A DNA stretch of 32,885 nucleotides, taken from an uncultured beta proteobacterium (GTDB taxonomy: Bacteria; Pseudomonadota; Gammaproteobacteria; Burkholderiales; SG8-39). The position numbers were made by a program, and so were the translations under genes. The notes below the pieces were generated by a model. That model was not told where the DNA came from and did no database searches. It was given only the letters and a program-made list of their open reading frames with translations. Positions 7,924-17,518 of this stretch are shown here, in pieces. Positions within the stretch are counted from its first letter, which is position 1; each line of letters starts with the position of its first letter. The stretch is from the NCBI GenBank assembly GCA_902826155.1, contig CADEDU010000072.1:4076-36960 (forward strand). Reading direction: 5' to 3'.

Positions 7924-8808
7924 ATGCCGCTCGATTTCGCTGCGCTCGCGCCGCTGTCTGATTCAACCGACCGCTCGCCCGCCGGGCACACTTCCGCCTG
8001 GGCCGCACGCTTGGCGCTGCACTACGCCAGGCGCGGCGCACGGACAGTACTCGCCTCGCGCGAGCACGACGGACCACTCGTGGTGCAAAAGCCGCTCTAT
8101 CCCGAGGGCGACTCGGTCTGCCACACGATCATCGTCCATCCCCCCGCGGGAATCGCCGGCGGCGATACGCTGCAGCTCGACGCGATGCTCGCCGAGGACG
8201 CTCACGTTGTGCTCACCACCCCCGGCGCGGGCAAGTGGTATCGATCGGCGGGCCGCGGCGCAGAACAGTCGATCGGGTTCCAACTCGCCCCAGGTGCCTG
8301 CCTGGAATGGCTGCCGCAGGAAACAATCGTGTTCGACGGCGCACTGGCGAACATGCACACGCGGATTCGGATTGCGAGCGGCGCACGGTTCATCGGCTGG
8401 GACATCCTGTGCCTCGGTCGCACCGGCTCGGGCGAACGCTTCACGCGCGGCGAATGCCGGCTGCATACGCGCGTCGAACTCGACGGGCGCCTTGCCTGGT
8501 GGGAGCGGGGCCGAATCGTCGGCAGCGCTCCGGTACAGAGTGCCCGAGTCGGCTTGGGGGGTCACACGGTGAGCGCAACAATGATCGCGATCGGCGCCGC
8601 ACTCGACGACGATCATCTCGCGATGACGCGCGCGGTACGGCCGCGCCACGGCATCGCCGGCGTCACGCCCCTGCCTCGTGTCTGGATCGCGCGCTACCTC
8701 GGCGACTCGAGCGAGGCTGCGCGCGAATACTTCATCGCGCTGTGGCACATCGTGCGTCCCGCCCTCGCCGGTCGCGCCGCGACCATCCCGCGCATCTGGC
8801 GCACCTGA
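7924..8808 (+). CDS. ureD: Urease accessory protein UreD
   Basis: This 294-residue chaperone (UreH in Helicobacter) binds apo-urease and, with UreF and UreG, supports lysine carbamylation and nickel loading. The family signature appears as HPPAGIAGGDTL, followed by the TTPGAGKWYRS, LEWLPQETIVFDGA and GWDILCLGR segments. I chose ATG 7924 because upstream codons in this frame lie inside urtE. Length is in the usual 270-300 range. It is the first gene of the ureDABCEFG order common in betaproteobacteria. Confidence 0.93.
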   Translation: MPLDFAALAPLSDSTDRSPAGHTSAWAARLALHYARRGARTVLASREHDGPLVVQKPLYPEGDSVCHTIIVHPPAGIAGGDTLQLDAMLAEDAHVVLTTPGAGKWYRSAGRGAEQSIGFQLAPGACLEWLPQETIVFDGALANMHTRIRIASGARFIGWDILCLGRTGSGERFTRGECRLHTRVELDGRLAWWERGRIVGSAPVQSARVGLGGHTVSATMIAIGAALDDDHLAMTRAVRPRHGIAGVTPLPRVWIARYLGDSSEAAREYFIALWHIVRPALAGRAATIPRIWRT

Positions 8809-8832
8809 CCGCGTTGTCACGAGAACAAAGCG

Positions 8833-9135
8833 ATGGAACTCACCCCGAGAGAAAAAGACAAGCTGCTGGTGTTCACGGCGGCGCTGCTCGCCGAGCGGCG
8901 CAAGGCGCGCGGACTCAAGCTCAACTACCCGGAGGCTGTGGCGTTCATCAGCGCGGCGATCATGGAGGGCGCGCGCGACGGCAGGTCGGTGACCGAATTG
9001 ATGAGTTACGGGGCCACGCTGCTCACGCGCGATGACGTCATGGAGGGCGTCCCCGAGATGATTCCCGACATACAGATCGAAGCGACATTCCCAGACGGCA
9101 CCAAGCTCGTCACCGTTCACCACCCGATTCCCTGA
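8833..9135 (+). CDS. ureA: Urease gamma subunit UreA
   Basis: This 100-residue structural subunit forms the (alpha-beta-gamma) urease that hydrolyses urea to ammonia and carbamate. It begins [20 protein letters not shown] and ends in the conserved [10 protein letters not shown] segment. The length is exactly that of separate gamma subunits, so this is the three-subunit form, not the fused plant or Helicobacter form. The 68-residue peptide gene follows after five bases. Confidence 0.97.
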   Translation: MELTPREKDKLLVFTAALLAERRKARGLKLNYPEAVAFISAAIMEGARDGRSVTELMSYGATLLTRDDVMEGVPEMIPDIQIEATFPDGTKLVTVHHPIP

Positions 9136-9140
9136 TCCCC

Positions 9141-9347
9141 ATGCGCCTGCTCACCGCCCTCTCAGTCGGACTTTCACAGCGACCCGCGTGGATTTCCGCT
9201 GCGTCACTGCTCATCGCACCGACTGCCGCCCACGCACACCTCGGCCACGGCTTCGACGTGCCTCACTTCCACGTCGACGATTTGATGCTCGTGATCGGCG
9301 TGATCGCCTTGCTCGGTGTCATGTCGGCCCTCATCGGACGCAAGTGA
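9141..9347 (+). CDS. 68-aa His-rich single-helix membrane peptide, UreJ/HupE-like start
   Basis: The gene sits between ureA and ureB, five bases after ureA, and its TGA is one base before the ureB ATG. It encodes a probable signal peptide ending PTAAHA (about residue 32), then [12 protein letters not shown] with five His at 31, 33, 36, 42 and 44, then one hydrophobic helix (48-65) and a short IGRK tail. HupE/UreJ nickel permeases begin their mature part with a similar HPGHG motif but have about six helices; here only one is present. It may be a reduced UreJ relative, a metal-binding peptide or a remnant. Tight spacing argues that it is translated. Function is unknown. Confidence 0.7.
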   Translation: MRLLTALSVGLSQRPAWISAASLLIAPTAAHAHLGHGFDVPHFHVDDLMLVIGVIALLGVMSALIGRK

Positions 9348-9348
9348 C

Positions 9349-9690
9349 ATGAAGCCCGGCGAAATCGTCAGCCTGCCCGGCGAGATCGAGCTGAACTCCG
9401 GCCGACCCGCCGTCACGCTGACGGTCACGAACAGCGGTGACCGGCCAATCCAGGTCGGCTCGCATTATCACTTCTTCGAAACCAACGAATCGCTGCAGTT
9501 CGATCGTGCGACAGCGCGCGGCTACCGACTCGACATCGCCGCGGGCACTGCGGTGCGGTTCGAACCCGGCCAGAGCCGCACGGTGCAGCTCGTGGCCTTG
9601 GCCGGAGATCGCAAGGTGTACGGCTTTACCGGCAAAGTGATGGGCGCGCTGGATCGAGCGGCCGGCAAACCCAAGCGAGCTCGCCGATGA
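9349..9690 (+). CDS. ureB: Urease beta subunit UreB
   Basis: This 113-residue structural subunit is recognised by [35 protein letters not shown], the [12 protein letters not shown] segment and the [11 protein letters not shown] ending. A basic tail of about 12 residues ([12 protein letters not shown]) extends past the usual end. I chose ATG 9349 over an in-frame ATG at 9316 because the latter would lie within the preceding gene and precede the conserved start. The stop overlaps the ureC ATG as ATGA. Confidence 0.96.
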   Translation: MKPGEIVSLPGEIELNSGRPAVTLTVTNSGDRPIQVGSHYHFFETNESLQFDRATARGYRLDIAAGTAVRFEPGQSRTVQLVALAGDRKVYGFTGKVMGALDRAAGKPKRARR

Positions 9691-11390
9691 GCACGAAGAT
9701 TTCGCGTCAAGCCTATGCCGAGATGTTCGGCCCGACAGTGGGCGATCGCGTTCGCCTGGCCGACACCGAGTTGTGGATCGAGGTCGAGCGCGACTTCACG
9801 GTCTACGGGGAGGAGGTGAAGTTCGGCGGCGGCAAGGTGATCCGCGATGGCATGGGACAGAGCCAGCGCACCAGCGCCGACGTGGCCGACACCGTCATCA
9901 CCAACGCGCTGATCGTCGATCACTGGGGCATCGTCAAGGCCGACATCGGCATCCGTGTCGGCCGGATCTGGCGCATCGGCAAGGCCGGCAACCCGGACAT
10001 CCAGCCCGCAGTGACCATCCCGATCGGCGCAGGCACCGAAGTGATTGCGGGCGAAGGCATGATCGTCACCGCCGGCGGACTGGACACGCATATCCACTTC
10101 ATCTGCCCGCAGCAGATCGACGAAGCGCTCATGAGCGGCGTGACTACCATGATCGGCGGGGGCACCGGCCCCGCCACCGGCACCTTCGCGACCACCTGCA
10201 CACCCGGTCCCTGGCATATCCGCTCGATGCTCGCAGCCGCCGAAGCGTTTCCGATGAACCTCGGATTCCTCGGCAAGGGCAACGCCAGCCTGCCTGCCCC
10301 GCTGACCGAACAGATCGAGGCCGGCGCGATCGGCTTGAAACTGCACGAGGACTGGGGCACCACACCTGCCGCCATCGACAACTGCCTGACGGTCGCCGAC
10401 GAGTTCGACGTGCAGGTCGCGATCCACACCGACACGCTGAACGAGTCGGGCTTCGTCGAAGCCTCGATCGCCGCGTTCAAGGGGCGCACCATCCACACTT
10501 ATCACACGGAAGGGGCCGGCGGCGGACACGCACCCGACATCATTCGCGTCGCGGGGCTGCCCAATGTACTGCCGTCGTCGACCAATCCGACGCGGCCGTA
10601 CACGGTCAACACGATCGCCGAGCACCTGGACATGCTGATGGTGTGCCATCACCTCGATGCCGGCATTGCCGAAGATGTCGCGTTCGCCGAATCGCGCATC
10701 CGCAAGGAGACCATTGCCGCCGAAGACATCCTGCACGACCTTGGGGCGTTCGCGATGATGTCCTCGGACTCGCAAGCGATGGGGCGCGTGGGCGAGGTGA
10801 TCATCCGCACCTGGCAAACCGCGCACAAGATGAAGGTACAGCGCGGCGCGCTCACCGGCGATCCGAGATCGAACGACAACGCGCGGGTGAAGCGCTACAT
10901 CGCCAAGTACACGATCAACCCGGCAATCGCGCACGGCGTAGCCCACGCGGTAGGCTCGATCGAAGCCGGCAAGTTGGCCGACCTGGTGTTGTGGCGGCCG
11001 GCGTTCTTCGGCGTGAAGCCCTCGCTGATCCTGAAGGGCGGAATGATCGCCGCAGCGGCGATGGGCGACCCCAACGCCTCCATCCCGACGCCGCAGCCGG
11101 TGCACTATCGCCCGATGTTCGGCGGGTTCGGCAAGGCGCTACGCACCTCGGTCAGCTTCGTGTCGCAAGCGGCGCTGGCCGATCCCGCGCTGCAGGCGCT
11201 CGACCTGCAACGTCCGCTCGAAGCAGTGCGCGACACTCGCAGGATCGGCAAACTCGACATGGTCCACAACGACTGGCTGCCGCGCATCGACGTCGACCCG
11301 GAGACCTACGAAGTGCGCGCCGATGGTGAGCTGCTCGTGTGCGAGCCGGCCAGGATTCTGCCGATGGCGCAACGCTACTTCCTGTTCTGA
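9687..11390 (+). CDS. ureC: Urease alpha subunit UreC (catalytic)
   Basis: This 567-residue catalytic subunit carries the di-nickel site. All ligands are in place: HIH (His135, His137), the carbamylated Lys218 in GLKLHEDWG, His247 in VAIHTDT, His273 in TYHTEG and Asp361 in SSDSQAMG. Catalytic His321 and the mobile-flap Cys320 sit in MVCHHLD, and His220 positions substrate. Numbering is one ahead of the Klebsiella enzyme, and length is normal, so the enzyme should be active. The start overlaps the ureB stop by four bases. Confidence 0.98.
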   Translation: MSTKISRQAYAEMFGPTVGDRVRLADTELWIEVERDFTVYGEEVKFGGGKVIRDGMGQSQRTSADVADTVITNALIVDHWGIVKADIGIRVGRIWRIGKAGNPDIQPAVTIPIGAGTEVIAGEGMIVTAGGLDTHIHFICPQQIDEALMSGVTTMIGGGTGPATGTFATTCTPGPWHIRSMLAAAEAFPMNLGFLGKGNASLPAPLTEQIEAGAIGLKLHEDWGTTPAAIDNCLTVADEFDVQVAIHTDTLNESGFVEASIAAFKGRTIHTYHTEGAGGGHAPDIIRVAGLPNVLPSSTNPTRPYTVNTIAEHLDMLMVCHHLDAGIAEDVAFAESRIRKETIAAEDILHDLGAFAMMSSDSQAMGRVGEVIIRTWQTAHKMKVQRGALTGDPRSNDNARVKRYIAKYTINPAIAHGVAHAVGSIEAGKLADLVLWRPAFFGVKPSLILKGGMIAAAAMGDPNASIPTPQPVHYRPMFGGFGKALRTSVSFVSQAALADPALQALDLQRPLEAVRDTRRIGKLDMVHNDWLPRIDVDPETYEVRADGELLVCEPARILPMAQRYFLF

Positions 11391-11462
11391 GAGATCGGCT
11401 CGATACGTGTTCGTCCCGGGCCTCATCACCTCGTTTCCACCCCACGCCGCCCGCGATCACGG

Positions 11463-12026
11463 ATGACGCAATCACACATGATCGAAGTCCGTACCAAGCT
11501 GCATGGCGCCGGCCCCGCACACGGAATCGAACTGGCGGGCACGCTTGCCTTGCCATTCGAACTGCGCGAGCGCAGCCGACTGCGGACGCAACTGATATCC
11601 GGTGAGCCAGTAGCGTTACTGTTGCCGCGCGGCGACATCCTGCGCGGTGGCGACGTGCTGGTAACCGCCGATGGGCGCGCGATCGAAGTAGTCGCAGCGC
11701 CTGAAGAAGTGGTGCACATCGAATGCATCGACGCAGCCGCCCTCACCCGGGCGGCCTATCACCTGGGCAATCGCCACGTGCCGGTGCAGGTGGGTGACGG
11801 GTTCCTGCGCATCGGGGCCGACCATGTGCTGGAGGAGATGCTTCGCGGCCTGGGCGCGAGCCTCACGTCGATGCGTGCGCCGTTCGAGCCCGAAGCGGGA
11901 GCGTACGGCGCCACGCACGGCCACTCGCACGATCATCGTCACCGGCCCGAAGACGAAAAGGCCGACCATGGCCGTATCCACGAGTACAGCTCCTTCGCCG
12001 TACCGGGCGCAAACGAAACGCCATGA
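11463..12026 (+). CDS. ureE: Urease nickel metallochaperone UreE
   Basis: This 187-residue nickel carrier has the N-terminal UreE fold (about 1-75), the C-terminal metal-binding domain with [13 protein letters not shown], and a His-rich tail [22 protein letters not shown] near 150-175 that should bind several nickel ions. A second in-frame ATG at 11478 (MIEVRTKL) matches the usual family start and may be the real one. It follows ureC by 72 bases, and its stop overlaps the ureF start as ATGA. Confidence 0.95.
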   Translation: MTQSHMIEVRTKLHGAGPAHGIELAGTLALPFELRERSRLRTQLISGEPVALLLPRGDILRGGDVLVTADGRAIEVVAAPEEVVHIECIDAAALTRAAYHLGNRHVPVQVGDGFLRIGADHVLEEMLRGLGASLTSMRAPFEPEAGAYGATHGHSHDHRHRPEDEKADHGRIHEYSSFAVPGANETP

Positions 12027-12750
12027 ATGCGACCCGGACCGGCGCACTCGCAAGACTGCTGCAGTTGGCCAGCCCGGCCCTGCCGGTCGGTGCGTACAGC
12101 TACTCGCAGGGCCTCGAAGCGGCGATCGAGTCGCGGATCGTGCACGATGCCCCGAGCGCGCAGCGCTGGATCAGCGAAATGCTCGATCTGGTGATCGCGC
12201 CGATGGAAGCGCCGACCGTCGCCATGCTCCACGATGCATGGCAGCGCGATGATTTCACACGTGTCGACGCACTGAACGCGCTGTTCCTCGCGAGTCGCGA
12301 AACCGCGGAGCTCCGCGCCGAGACGGTGCAGATGGGCTACTCGCTCACCTGCCTGCTCTCTCAGATCGGGCCGATTGCAGACTCCGGTGGCGACAATGCG
12401 CCGGACTCGGCGGCGAACACCGTCGCCGGCGCGCACGAACTTGCCGCGATGAGCGAACCGGCCTTTCCCACGGCGTTCGCCTTCGCCGCGCACCGCTGGG
12501 AAATCGACCGCAATGACGCGCTGATCGGCTATCTGTGGTCGTGGCTGGAGAATCAGACGATGGCCGCCATCAAAGCGATTCCCCTTGGCCAGACCGACGG
12601 TCAGCGCATCCTGCTGGAACTGGGCGCTCGGATCGAAGCCATCGCTGCACGTGCGGCAACCACCACCGAAGACGAACTGGAAAACTACGCGCCGCAACTG
12701 GCCATCTTGTCTTCACACCACGCCACTCAATACAGCCGCCTGTTCCGATC

Positions 12751-12754
<4 letters not shown>
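12023..12754 (+). CDS. ureF: Urease accessory protein UreF
   Basis: This 243-residue accessory protein bridges UreD-bound urease and the GTPase UreG and gates nickel delivery. The N-terminal [25 protein letters not shown] motif is diagnostic (core [12 protein letters not shown]). The central region is all-helical, and the C-terminus has [13 protein letters not shown] and [14 protein letters not shown], the conserved UreF end. It has four-base overlaps with ureE upstream and ureG downstream. Confidence 0.95.
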
Positions 12755-13497
<743 letters not shown>

Positions 13498-13507
13498 CGC
13501 AAACCCG

Positions 13508-14386
13508 CTACTTCGACCCGCCCAACCCAAGCAATCGGATCGCGTTCTGCTTCAGGATCAGCGGGCGCACGTCGTCCTTGAAGGGCGCCTCGGCGAAATC
13601 CTTCAACCAGCGATCGGGCGTGATCAGCGGAAAGTCCGAGCCGAACAGCATGCGCTCCCTGAGCAGCGTGTTGGCGTATTGAATCAGTTGCGGCGCGAAG
13701 TACTTCGGTGACCAGCCCGACAGGTCGATGTACACATTCGACTTGTGCAGGCACACCGACAGCGCTTCGTCCTGCCAGGGCCACGATGGGTGCGCAATGA
13801 TGATCGACATGTCGGGAAAATCGATCGCGACGTCGTCGAGGTACATCGGGTTGGAGTACTTCAGATGCAGTCCGCCGCCTGCGCGCATGCCGGTGCCGAT
13901 GCCGGAGTGGCCACTGTGGAAGATCGCCGGGAGTTTGTACTCGGCGATCACCTCGTACAGCGGATAGGCCAGGTGGTCGTTGGGAAAGAAGCCTTGCGTG
14001 GTGGGATGGAACTTGAAGCCCTTCACGCCCTCTTCCTCGATCAGCCGGCGCGCCTCGCGCGCGCCCATCTTGCCCCGATGCGGATCGATGCTCGCGAACG
14101 CGATCATGATGTCGGCGTTCTCGCGCGCGAACTTCGCCACCTCCTCGTTGGGTATGCGCCGCCGCCCCATCGTCGATTCCGAATCGACGGTGAACAACAC
14201 CAGTCCGATCTTGCGTTCGCGGTAGTACTTGATCGTGTCGGGAATCGTCGGGCGTTTGCCCATCGCGAACTTGAAGTACTTGTCAGCGGCTTCGTCGAAT
14301 TCCTTGCCGAACAGGTCCGGTGGCTGGCAGCACGACACCTGTGCATGCGCGTGAGTGTCGATGGCGATGAGATCGTCGATGTTCAT
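13508..14386 (-). CDS. Amidohydrolase family 2 (ACMSD-like TIM barrel)
   Basis: The product is about 292 residues from ATG 14386; an in-frame ATG at 14425 would add 13 residues with no family likeness. Metal-site motifs are DTHAHA (His12, His14), GFKFHPT, FHSGHSG, IIIAHPSW and FGSDFP, the pattern of PF04909 metal-dependent hydrolases and decarboxylases. The C-terminal ILKQNAIRLLGL helix is also typical. Such enzymes act on carboxylates or lactones of aromatic and related catabolism, and the substrate cannot be read here. It lies downstream of the Bug binding protein gene and may share its transcript across the hairpin repeats. It ends tail to tail with ureG. Confidence 0.85.
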   Translation of the reverse strand: MNIDDLIAIDTHAHAQVSCCQPPDLFGKEFDEAADKYFKFAMGKRPTIPDTIKYYRERKIGLVLFTVDSESTMGRRRIPNEEVAKFARENADIMIAFASIDPHRGKMGAREARRLIEEEGVKGFKFHPTTQGFFPNDHLAYPLYEVIAEYKLPAIFHSGHSGIGTGMRAGGGLHLKYSNPMYLDDVAIDFPDMSIIIAHPSWPWQDEALSVCLHKSNVYIDLSGWSPKYFAPQLIQYANTLLRERMLFGSDFPLITPDRWLKDFAEAPFKDDVRPLILKQNAIRLLGLGGSK

Positions 14387-14431
14387 AGGGGCAAGCGAGC
14401 GTTCATCCAATGGGAGAATGTTCACAACTCA

Positions 14432-14524
14432 ACCGGCGCACACGCTGCGCCGCAAACTTGGCTCCCTCCTTCTCTAGCGACGCAAGTCGCGCGAGAGAGG
14501 GAGGGCGGGGGGCGGGTGAGCGCC
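14432..14524. repeat. 93-bp tandem repeat, copy 1
   Basis: This is the first of two direct copies (89 of 93 bases identical) with a 101-base period. It contains CTCCCTCC and GGGAGGG arms around a short loop, so each copy can form a hairpin. It lies upstream of the amidohydrolase start on the minus strand. Confidence 0.85.
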
Positions 14525-14532
14525 CCCAATCC

Positions 14533-14625
14533 ACCGGCGCACACGCTGCGCCGCAATCTCGGCTCCCTCCCTTTCTAGCGACGCAAGTCGCGCGAGAGAG
14601 GGAGGGCGGGGGGCGGGTGAGCGCC
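14533..14625. repeat. 93-bp tandem repeat, copy 2
   Basis: This is the second copy, ending one base before the stop of the Bug gene. Read on the minus strand, CCCTCCCT pairs with AGGGAGGG about 18 bases on. With no T-run it is a hairpin that may stabilise the 3' end or reduce readthrough, not a classic terminator. CAATCCACC at the copy junction (14527-14535) recurs in the last Bug codons (14627-14635). Confidence 0.85.
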
Positions 14626-15603
14626 TCAATCCACCCGTGCGCCCGAGTCCTTGACCACCTTGGCGTAGCGCACGGTGTCATCGGCGATGAGCTTGGCGAA
14701 CGCCTCGGGCGTCATCGTCACCACATCCAGTCCCTGCTCGGTGTACTTCTGCAGCACGCTGGAATCGGAGATCGCCTTGACGAACTCCTCATGCAGCCGT
14801 TTGATGACCGCGGGCGGCGTGCCGGCCGGGGCGAACATGCCGAACCAGGCGCTCAGATCCATATTCGGAAAGCCGGTCTCGGTGAGCGTGGGCACGTTCG
14901 GAAACAGGCGATGACGCTTCTTGCCGGTGATCGCCAGCGCGCGCAGCTTGCCATCGCGAATGTGCGGACCACTCGTGATCAGCGCATCGAAGAACAGATC
15001 GACGCGTCCGGCGAGCATGTCCTGCAGCGCCGGCGCCGAGCCCTTGTAGGCGACGTGGGTGACGTTCGCACCCGCCTGAGTCTTGAACATCTCGCCCAGC
15101 AGATGACCGCCGGAGCCCACACCCTGTGAAGCGAAGGTCAACCCACCGGCGTTCGCCTTCGACATCTTCAGCAGATCGGCAGGTGATTTCGCCGTGCTGG
15201 CCGCGGGCACGACCAGAATGCTTTCAGTCGAGATGAGCGGAGTGATCGGGGCGAAGTCCTTCACCGGGTCGTACGGCAGTTTGGCGTACAGGCTCGGATT
15301 GACCGAGTGCGTGCCGAAGTGGCCGAAGAAGATCGTGTAGCCGTCGGGCGCGGCGCGCTTGACGATCTCGGCGCCGATCACGCCACCTCCGCCCGGGCGG
15401 TTGTCGACGAGCACCGTCTGCCCGGTGCTTTCGGCGATACGCGCGCCCACCAGCCGCGCCACCGGATCAGTCACGCCACCGGGCGGAAACGGCACGACGA
15501 TCGTGATCGGCCGCGTGGGAAAGGACTGGCCCTGCGCGAATGCAACCGAGGCGGCCGCGGACAACGCGCAGACGAATACACCGAGCCTGACGATGCTGTT
15601 CAT
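14626..15603 (-). CDS. Bug/TctC-family tripartite tricarboxylate binding receptor
   Basis: This 325-residue periplasmic solute-binding protein starts at ATG 15603 behind AAGGAGT. A signal peptide (about 1-25, ending AFAQG) precedes FPTRPITIVVPFPPGG, the hallmark of Bug proteins, followed by RIAESTGQTVLVDNRPGGGG, GVGSGGHL and AYKGSAPALQDMLAGRVD-type ligand-loop sequence. Bug proteins are heavily expanded in Burkholderiales and often lack a dedicated TctAB permease, as here. The ligand is probably a carboxylate, perhaps the substrate of the downstream amidohydrolase. Confidence 0.93.
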   Translation of the reverse strand: MNSIVRLGVFVCALSAAASVAFAQGQSFPTRPITIVVPFPPGGVTDPVARLVGARIAESTGQTVLVDNRPGGGGVIGAEIVKRAAPDGYTIFFGHFGTHSVNPSLYAKLPYDPVKDFAPITPLISTESILVVPAASTAKSPADLLKMSKANAGGLTFASQGVGSGGHLLGEMFKTQAGANVTHVAYKGSAPALQDMLAGRVDLFFDALITSGPHIRDGKLRALAITGKKRHRLFPNVPTLTETGFPNMDLSAWFGMFAPAGTPPAVIKRLHEEFVKAISDSSVLQKYTEQGLDVVTMTPEAFAKLIADDTVRYAKVVKDSGARVD

Positions 15604-15948
15604 TCGACTCACTCCTTGGGTTGTGCGCGTCTGGGTGCGCATCGTGTGGGCCGATTTCGCGAGCGAATGGCACCTCGTAGCCCTGCGGCATTCTATGCGC
15701 AAGTACGACGACCAAGAACCCTCCAACTCGCTGATCGGTCGCCGGACAACACCGAGGATCCATTCGTGCCCAGCGAGCCGCCGCTACTGCTCGCGGTGTT
15801 GTTCACTGGCAGGCTCGTGTCGGGCGCGCTGTGAGCGCCCTCCGGTCAACGCAACGTCAGTCCGGGCGTTGCGGTGGGTGACGTGGCGCACGACAATGCG
15901 CGCGCTTCTCAGCAAGACGTCCCGCCCGAAAACGAAGAGGAGAATCAC
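15604..15948. other. 345-base divergent intergenic region
   Basis: The region lies between the Bug gene (minus) and the exported HhH gene (plus). Open frames through it show no credible start or protein motif. Apart from one candidate promoter near the right end, I see nothing recognisable. Confidence 0.5.
15869..15897 (+). promoter_or_regulatory. Candidate sigma-70 promoter for the HhH gene
   Basis: TTGCGG (15869-15874) and GACAAT (15892-15897) are 17 bases apart and about 50 bases upstream of the ATG. The -10 matches four of six consensus bases, the -35 three of six. Confidence 0.35.
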
Positions 15949-16269
15949 ATGAGCAAGCTGTCGCGCCTGTTGCTGGCCTCCACGCTGGCCCTTGGAATGG
16001 CCCTGCCCTTCACGACCCTGGCGCCGATCGACGCCGTTGCGGCCGAGAAGAAGGCGGACAAGAAAGGCGAGAAAGTCATCGATATCAACAGTGCCAGCGC
16101 CGAAGAGCTCATGACGCTCGACGGCATCGGCGAAGCACGCTCGAAGGCGATCATCAAAGGTCGCCCGTATCGGGCCAAAGACGAGCTCGTCGACAAGAAC
16201 ATCATCCCCGAGGGCGTCTACGCGAAGATCAAGGATCAGCTCATCGCGCACCAGTCCAAGAAGAAGTAG
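15949..16269 (+). CDS. Small exported helix-hairpin-helix (ComEA-like) protein
   Basis: This 106-residue protein starts at ATG 15949 behind GAGGAG. Residues 1-32 form a signal peptide, followed by a Lys-rich stretch (EKKADKKGEK). An HhH domain (about 44-75: VIDINSASAEEL, then LDGIGEARSKAI) follows, as in ComEA, then a second helical segment and a KKK end. ComEA binds incoming DNA in the periplasm during transformation. Here there is no membrane anchor beyond the signal and no other competence gene nearby, so a role in DNA uptake is only a family inference. A hairpin pair follows the stop. Confidence 0.8.
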   Translation: MSKLSRLLLASTLALGMALPFTTLAPIDAVAAEKKADKKGEKVIDINSASAEELMTLDGIGEARSKAIIKGRPYRAKDELVDKNIIPEGVYAKIKDQLIAHQSKKK

Positions 16270-16288
16270 GCACCAAGCGGTGCCGCAC

Positions 16289-16359
16289 GAGGGAGCGCCG
16301 ACTCCCTCACGGCGCCAGGCAAGCAACGAGGCTCCGCGTCGAAGCGCCGGGCCTCGTTG
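16289..16359. terminator. Two hairpins between convergent genes
   Basis: GAGGGAG (16289-16295) pairs with CTCCCTC (16302-16308), and CAACGAGGC (16324-16332) pairs with GCCTCGTTG (16351-16359). They lie between the ends of the HhH gene and the enolase-family gene. T-runs are weak (TCGTTT on the plus strand), so a bidirectional terminator is likely but not certain. Confidence 0.55.
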
Positions 16360-16371
16360 TCGTTTACGGCG

Positions 16372-17487
16372 CTACTCGTAGCGCGCCACGGTGATCGACT
16401 TCAGCTTGTCGCGGTCGACCTCTACGCCCAGGCCCGGAGGGGTCGGCAGATGCGAGTAACCACCGGTCAATTCGATTGGTTTGACCAGGATGTCGACGCC
16501 GAGCACGTGGTTGGCGGTGTAGAACTCCGCGCCGAGTGAAATGTTGGGCGTGGCGCAGATGAGTTGAATGCCCGCGGCGATCGCGACGCCGGCCTCGAAC
16601 ATCGTGCCGCCATAGCACGGCACGCCGGCCGCACCGCAGATCGCAGCAATGTCGCGCGCCCGCACGATGCCACCTGCCTTCATGAGTTTGATCGACACGC
16701 AGTCGGCATAGCGGTCGCGCACCAGTTCGACCGCCTCTTCCGGATTGAAGCAGCTTTCGTCGGCGAGGATCGGCGTGTCGAGCGCGCGGGCGAACTCGGC
16801 CATCCACTTGCGTTGATCGCGCGGCACCGGCTGCTCGATGAAGCCGGGCTTGAACTGCTCCATCTCGCGCAGCTTGCGCAACGCATCCCACGGCTCCAGG
16901 CCCTGGTTGTAGTCGATGCGGATCTCCGCGTCGCCCGGCAACACTTCGCGCAACCGCGACAGCCGCTGCAGGTCTTCGGCATGCGACAGAAACCCGGTCT
17001 TCACCTTGTACAGGCGCACCCCTTCGGCCACGCGTGCACGCACCCAGTCGAGGTCTTCGTCGAAATCCGGATTGGCCACCGACACCGACAGCGGAATGCG
17101 ATCGCGAAACACCCCACCGAGCAGTTCGGCCACGCTCACGCCGTGACGCTTGCCGGCGAGATCGAACAGCGCCATCTCCAGCGCCACCTTCGCCTCCGGA
17201 TGCGCGACCACCGCATGCGAAGTGGCATCCATGATTGCGCTGATGCGCCTTGGATCGGCGCCGACGACGATCGGGCGCAAATAGACATGCAGCGCTGCCG
17301 CATTCGCCTCGGCCGTGCCGGAGAACACGCTCCACGGCGCTGCCTCGCCCCAACCGATCCGGCCATCGTCGGTATGCAACTCGAGCAGCACGCCACCGAT
17401 CGTCTTCTCGATGTCGCCCACGCCGTGGCGCCGCTTCATGCGCAACGGCCACGACACCTGATGCACGATCATGCGAACGATCTTCAT
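16372..17487 (-). CDS. Enolase-superfamily protein, muconate-cycloisomerase subgroup
   Basis: This 371-residue protein starts at ATG 17487 behind AGAGGTG. The N-terminal capping domain runs to about residue 125, then the TIM barrel. Catalytic features fit the muconate lactonising subgroup: KVK (161-163) on strand 2, metal ligands Asp192, Glu218 (FIEQP) and Asp243-Glu244 (ADES), and the opposite-face Lys267 in SIKLMKAGG. The subgroup includes cycloisomerases, dipeptide epimerases and N-acylamino-acid racemases, and the reaction here is open. It is the last gene of a five-gene leftward run, 31 bases after the aspartate dehydrogenase gene. Confidence 0.85.
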   Translation of the reverse strand: MKIVRMIVHQVSWPLRMKRRHGVGDIEKTIGGVLLELHTDDGRIGWGEAAPWSVFSGTAEANAAALHVYLRPIVVGADPRRISAIMDATSHAVVAHPEAKVALEMALFDLAGKRHGVSVAELLGGVFRDRIPLSVSVANPDFDEDLDWVRARVAEGVRLYKVKTGFLSHAEDLQRLSRLREVLPGDAEIRIDYNQGLEPWDALRKLREMEQFKPGFIEQPVPRDQRKWMAEFARALDTPILADESCFNPEEAVELVRDRYADCVSIKLMKAGGIVRARDIAAICGAAGVPCYGGTMFEAGVAIAAGIQLICATPNISLGAEFYTANHVLGVDILVKPIELTGGYSHLPTPPGLGVEVDRDKLKSITVARYE

Positions 17488-17518
17488 TGCACCTCTTTCA
17501 ATGTGCACGCATCTGGGA

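Noticed and set aside
9522..11329. Long frames on both strands over ureC (527 codons minus, 518 plus)
   Set aside because: They are shadows of ureC caused by codon bias, with Arg/His/Asp-rich composition and no family likeness.
14432..14625. Possible CRISPR or phage attachment repeat
   Set aside because: There are only two copies, the unit is too long for CRISPR, the spacer is 8 bases, and no cas or integrase gene is nearby.
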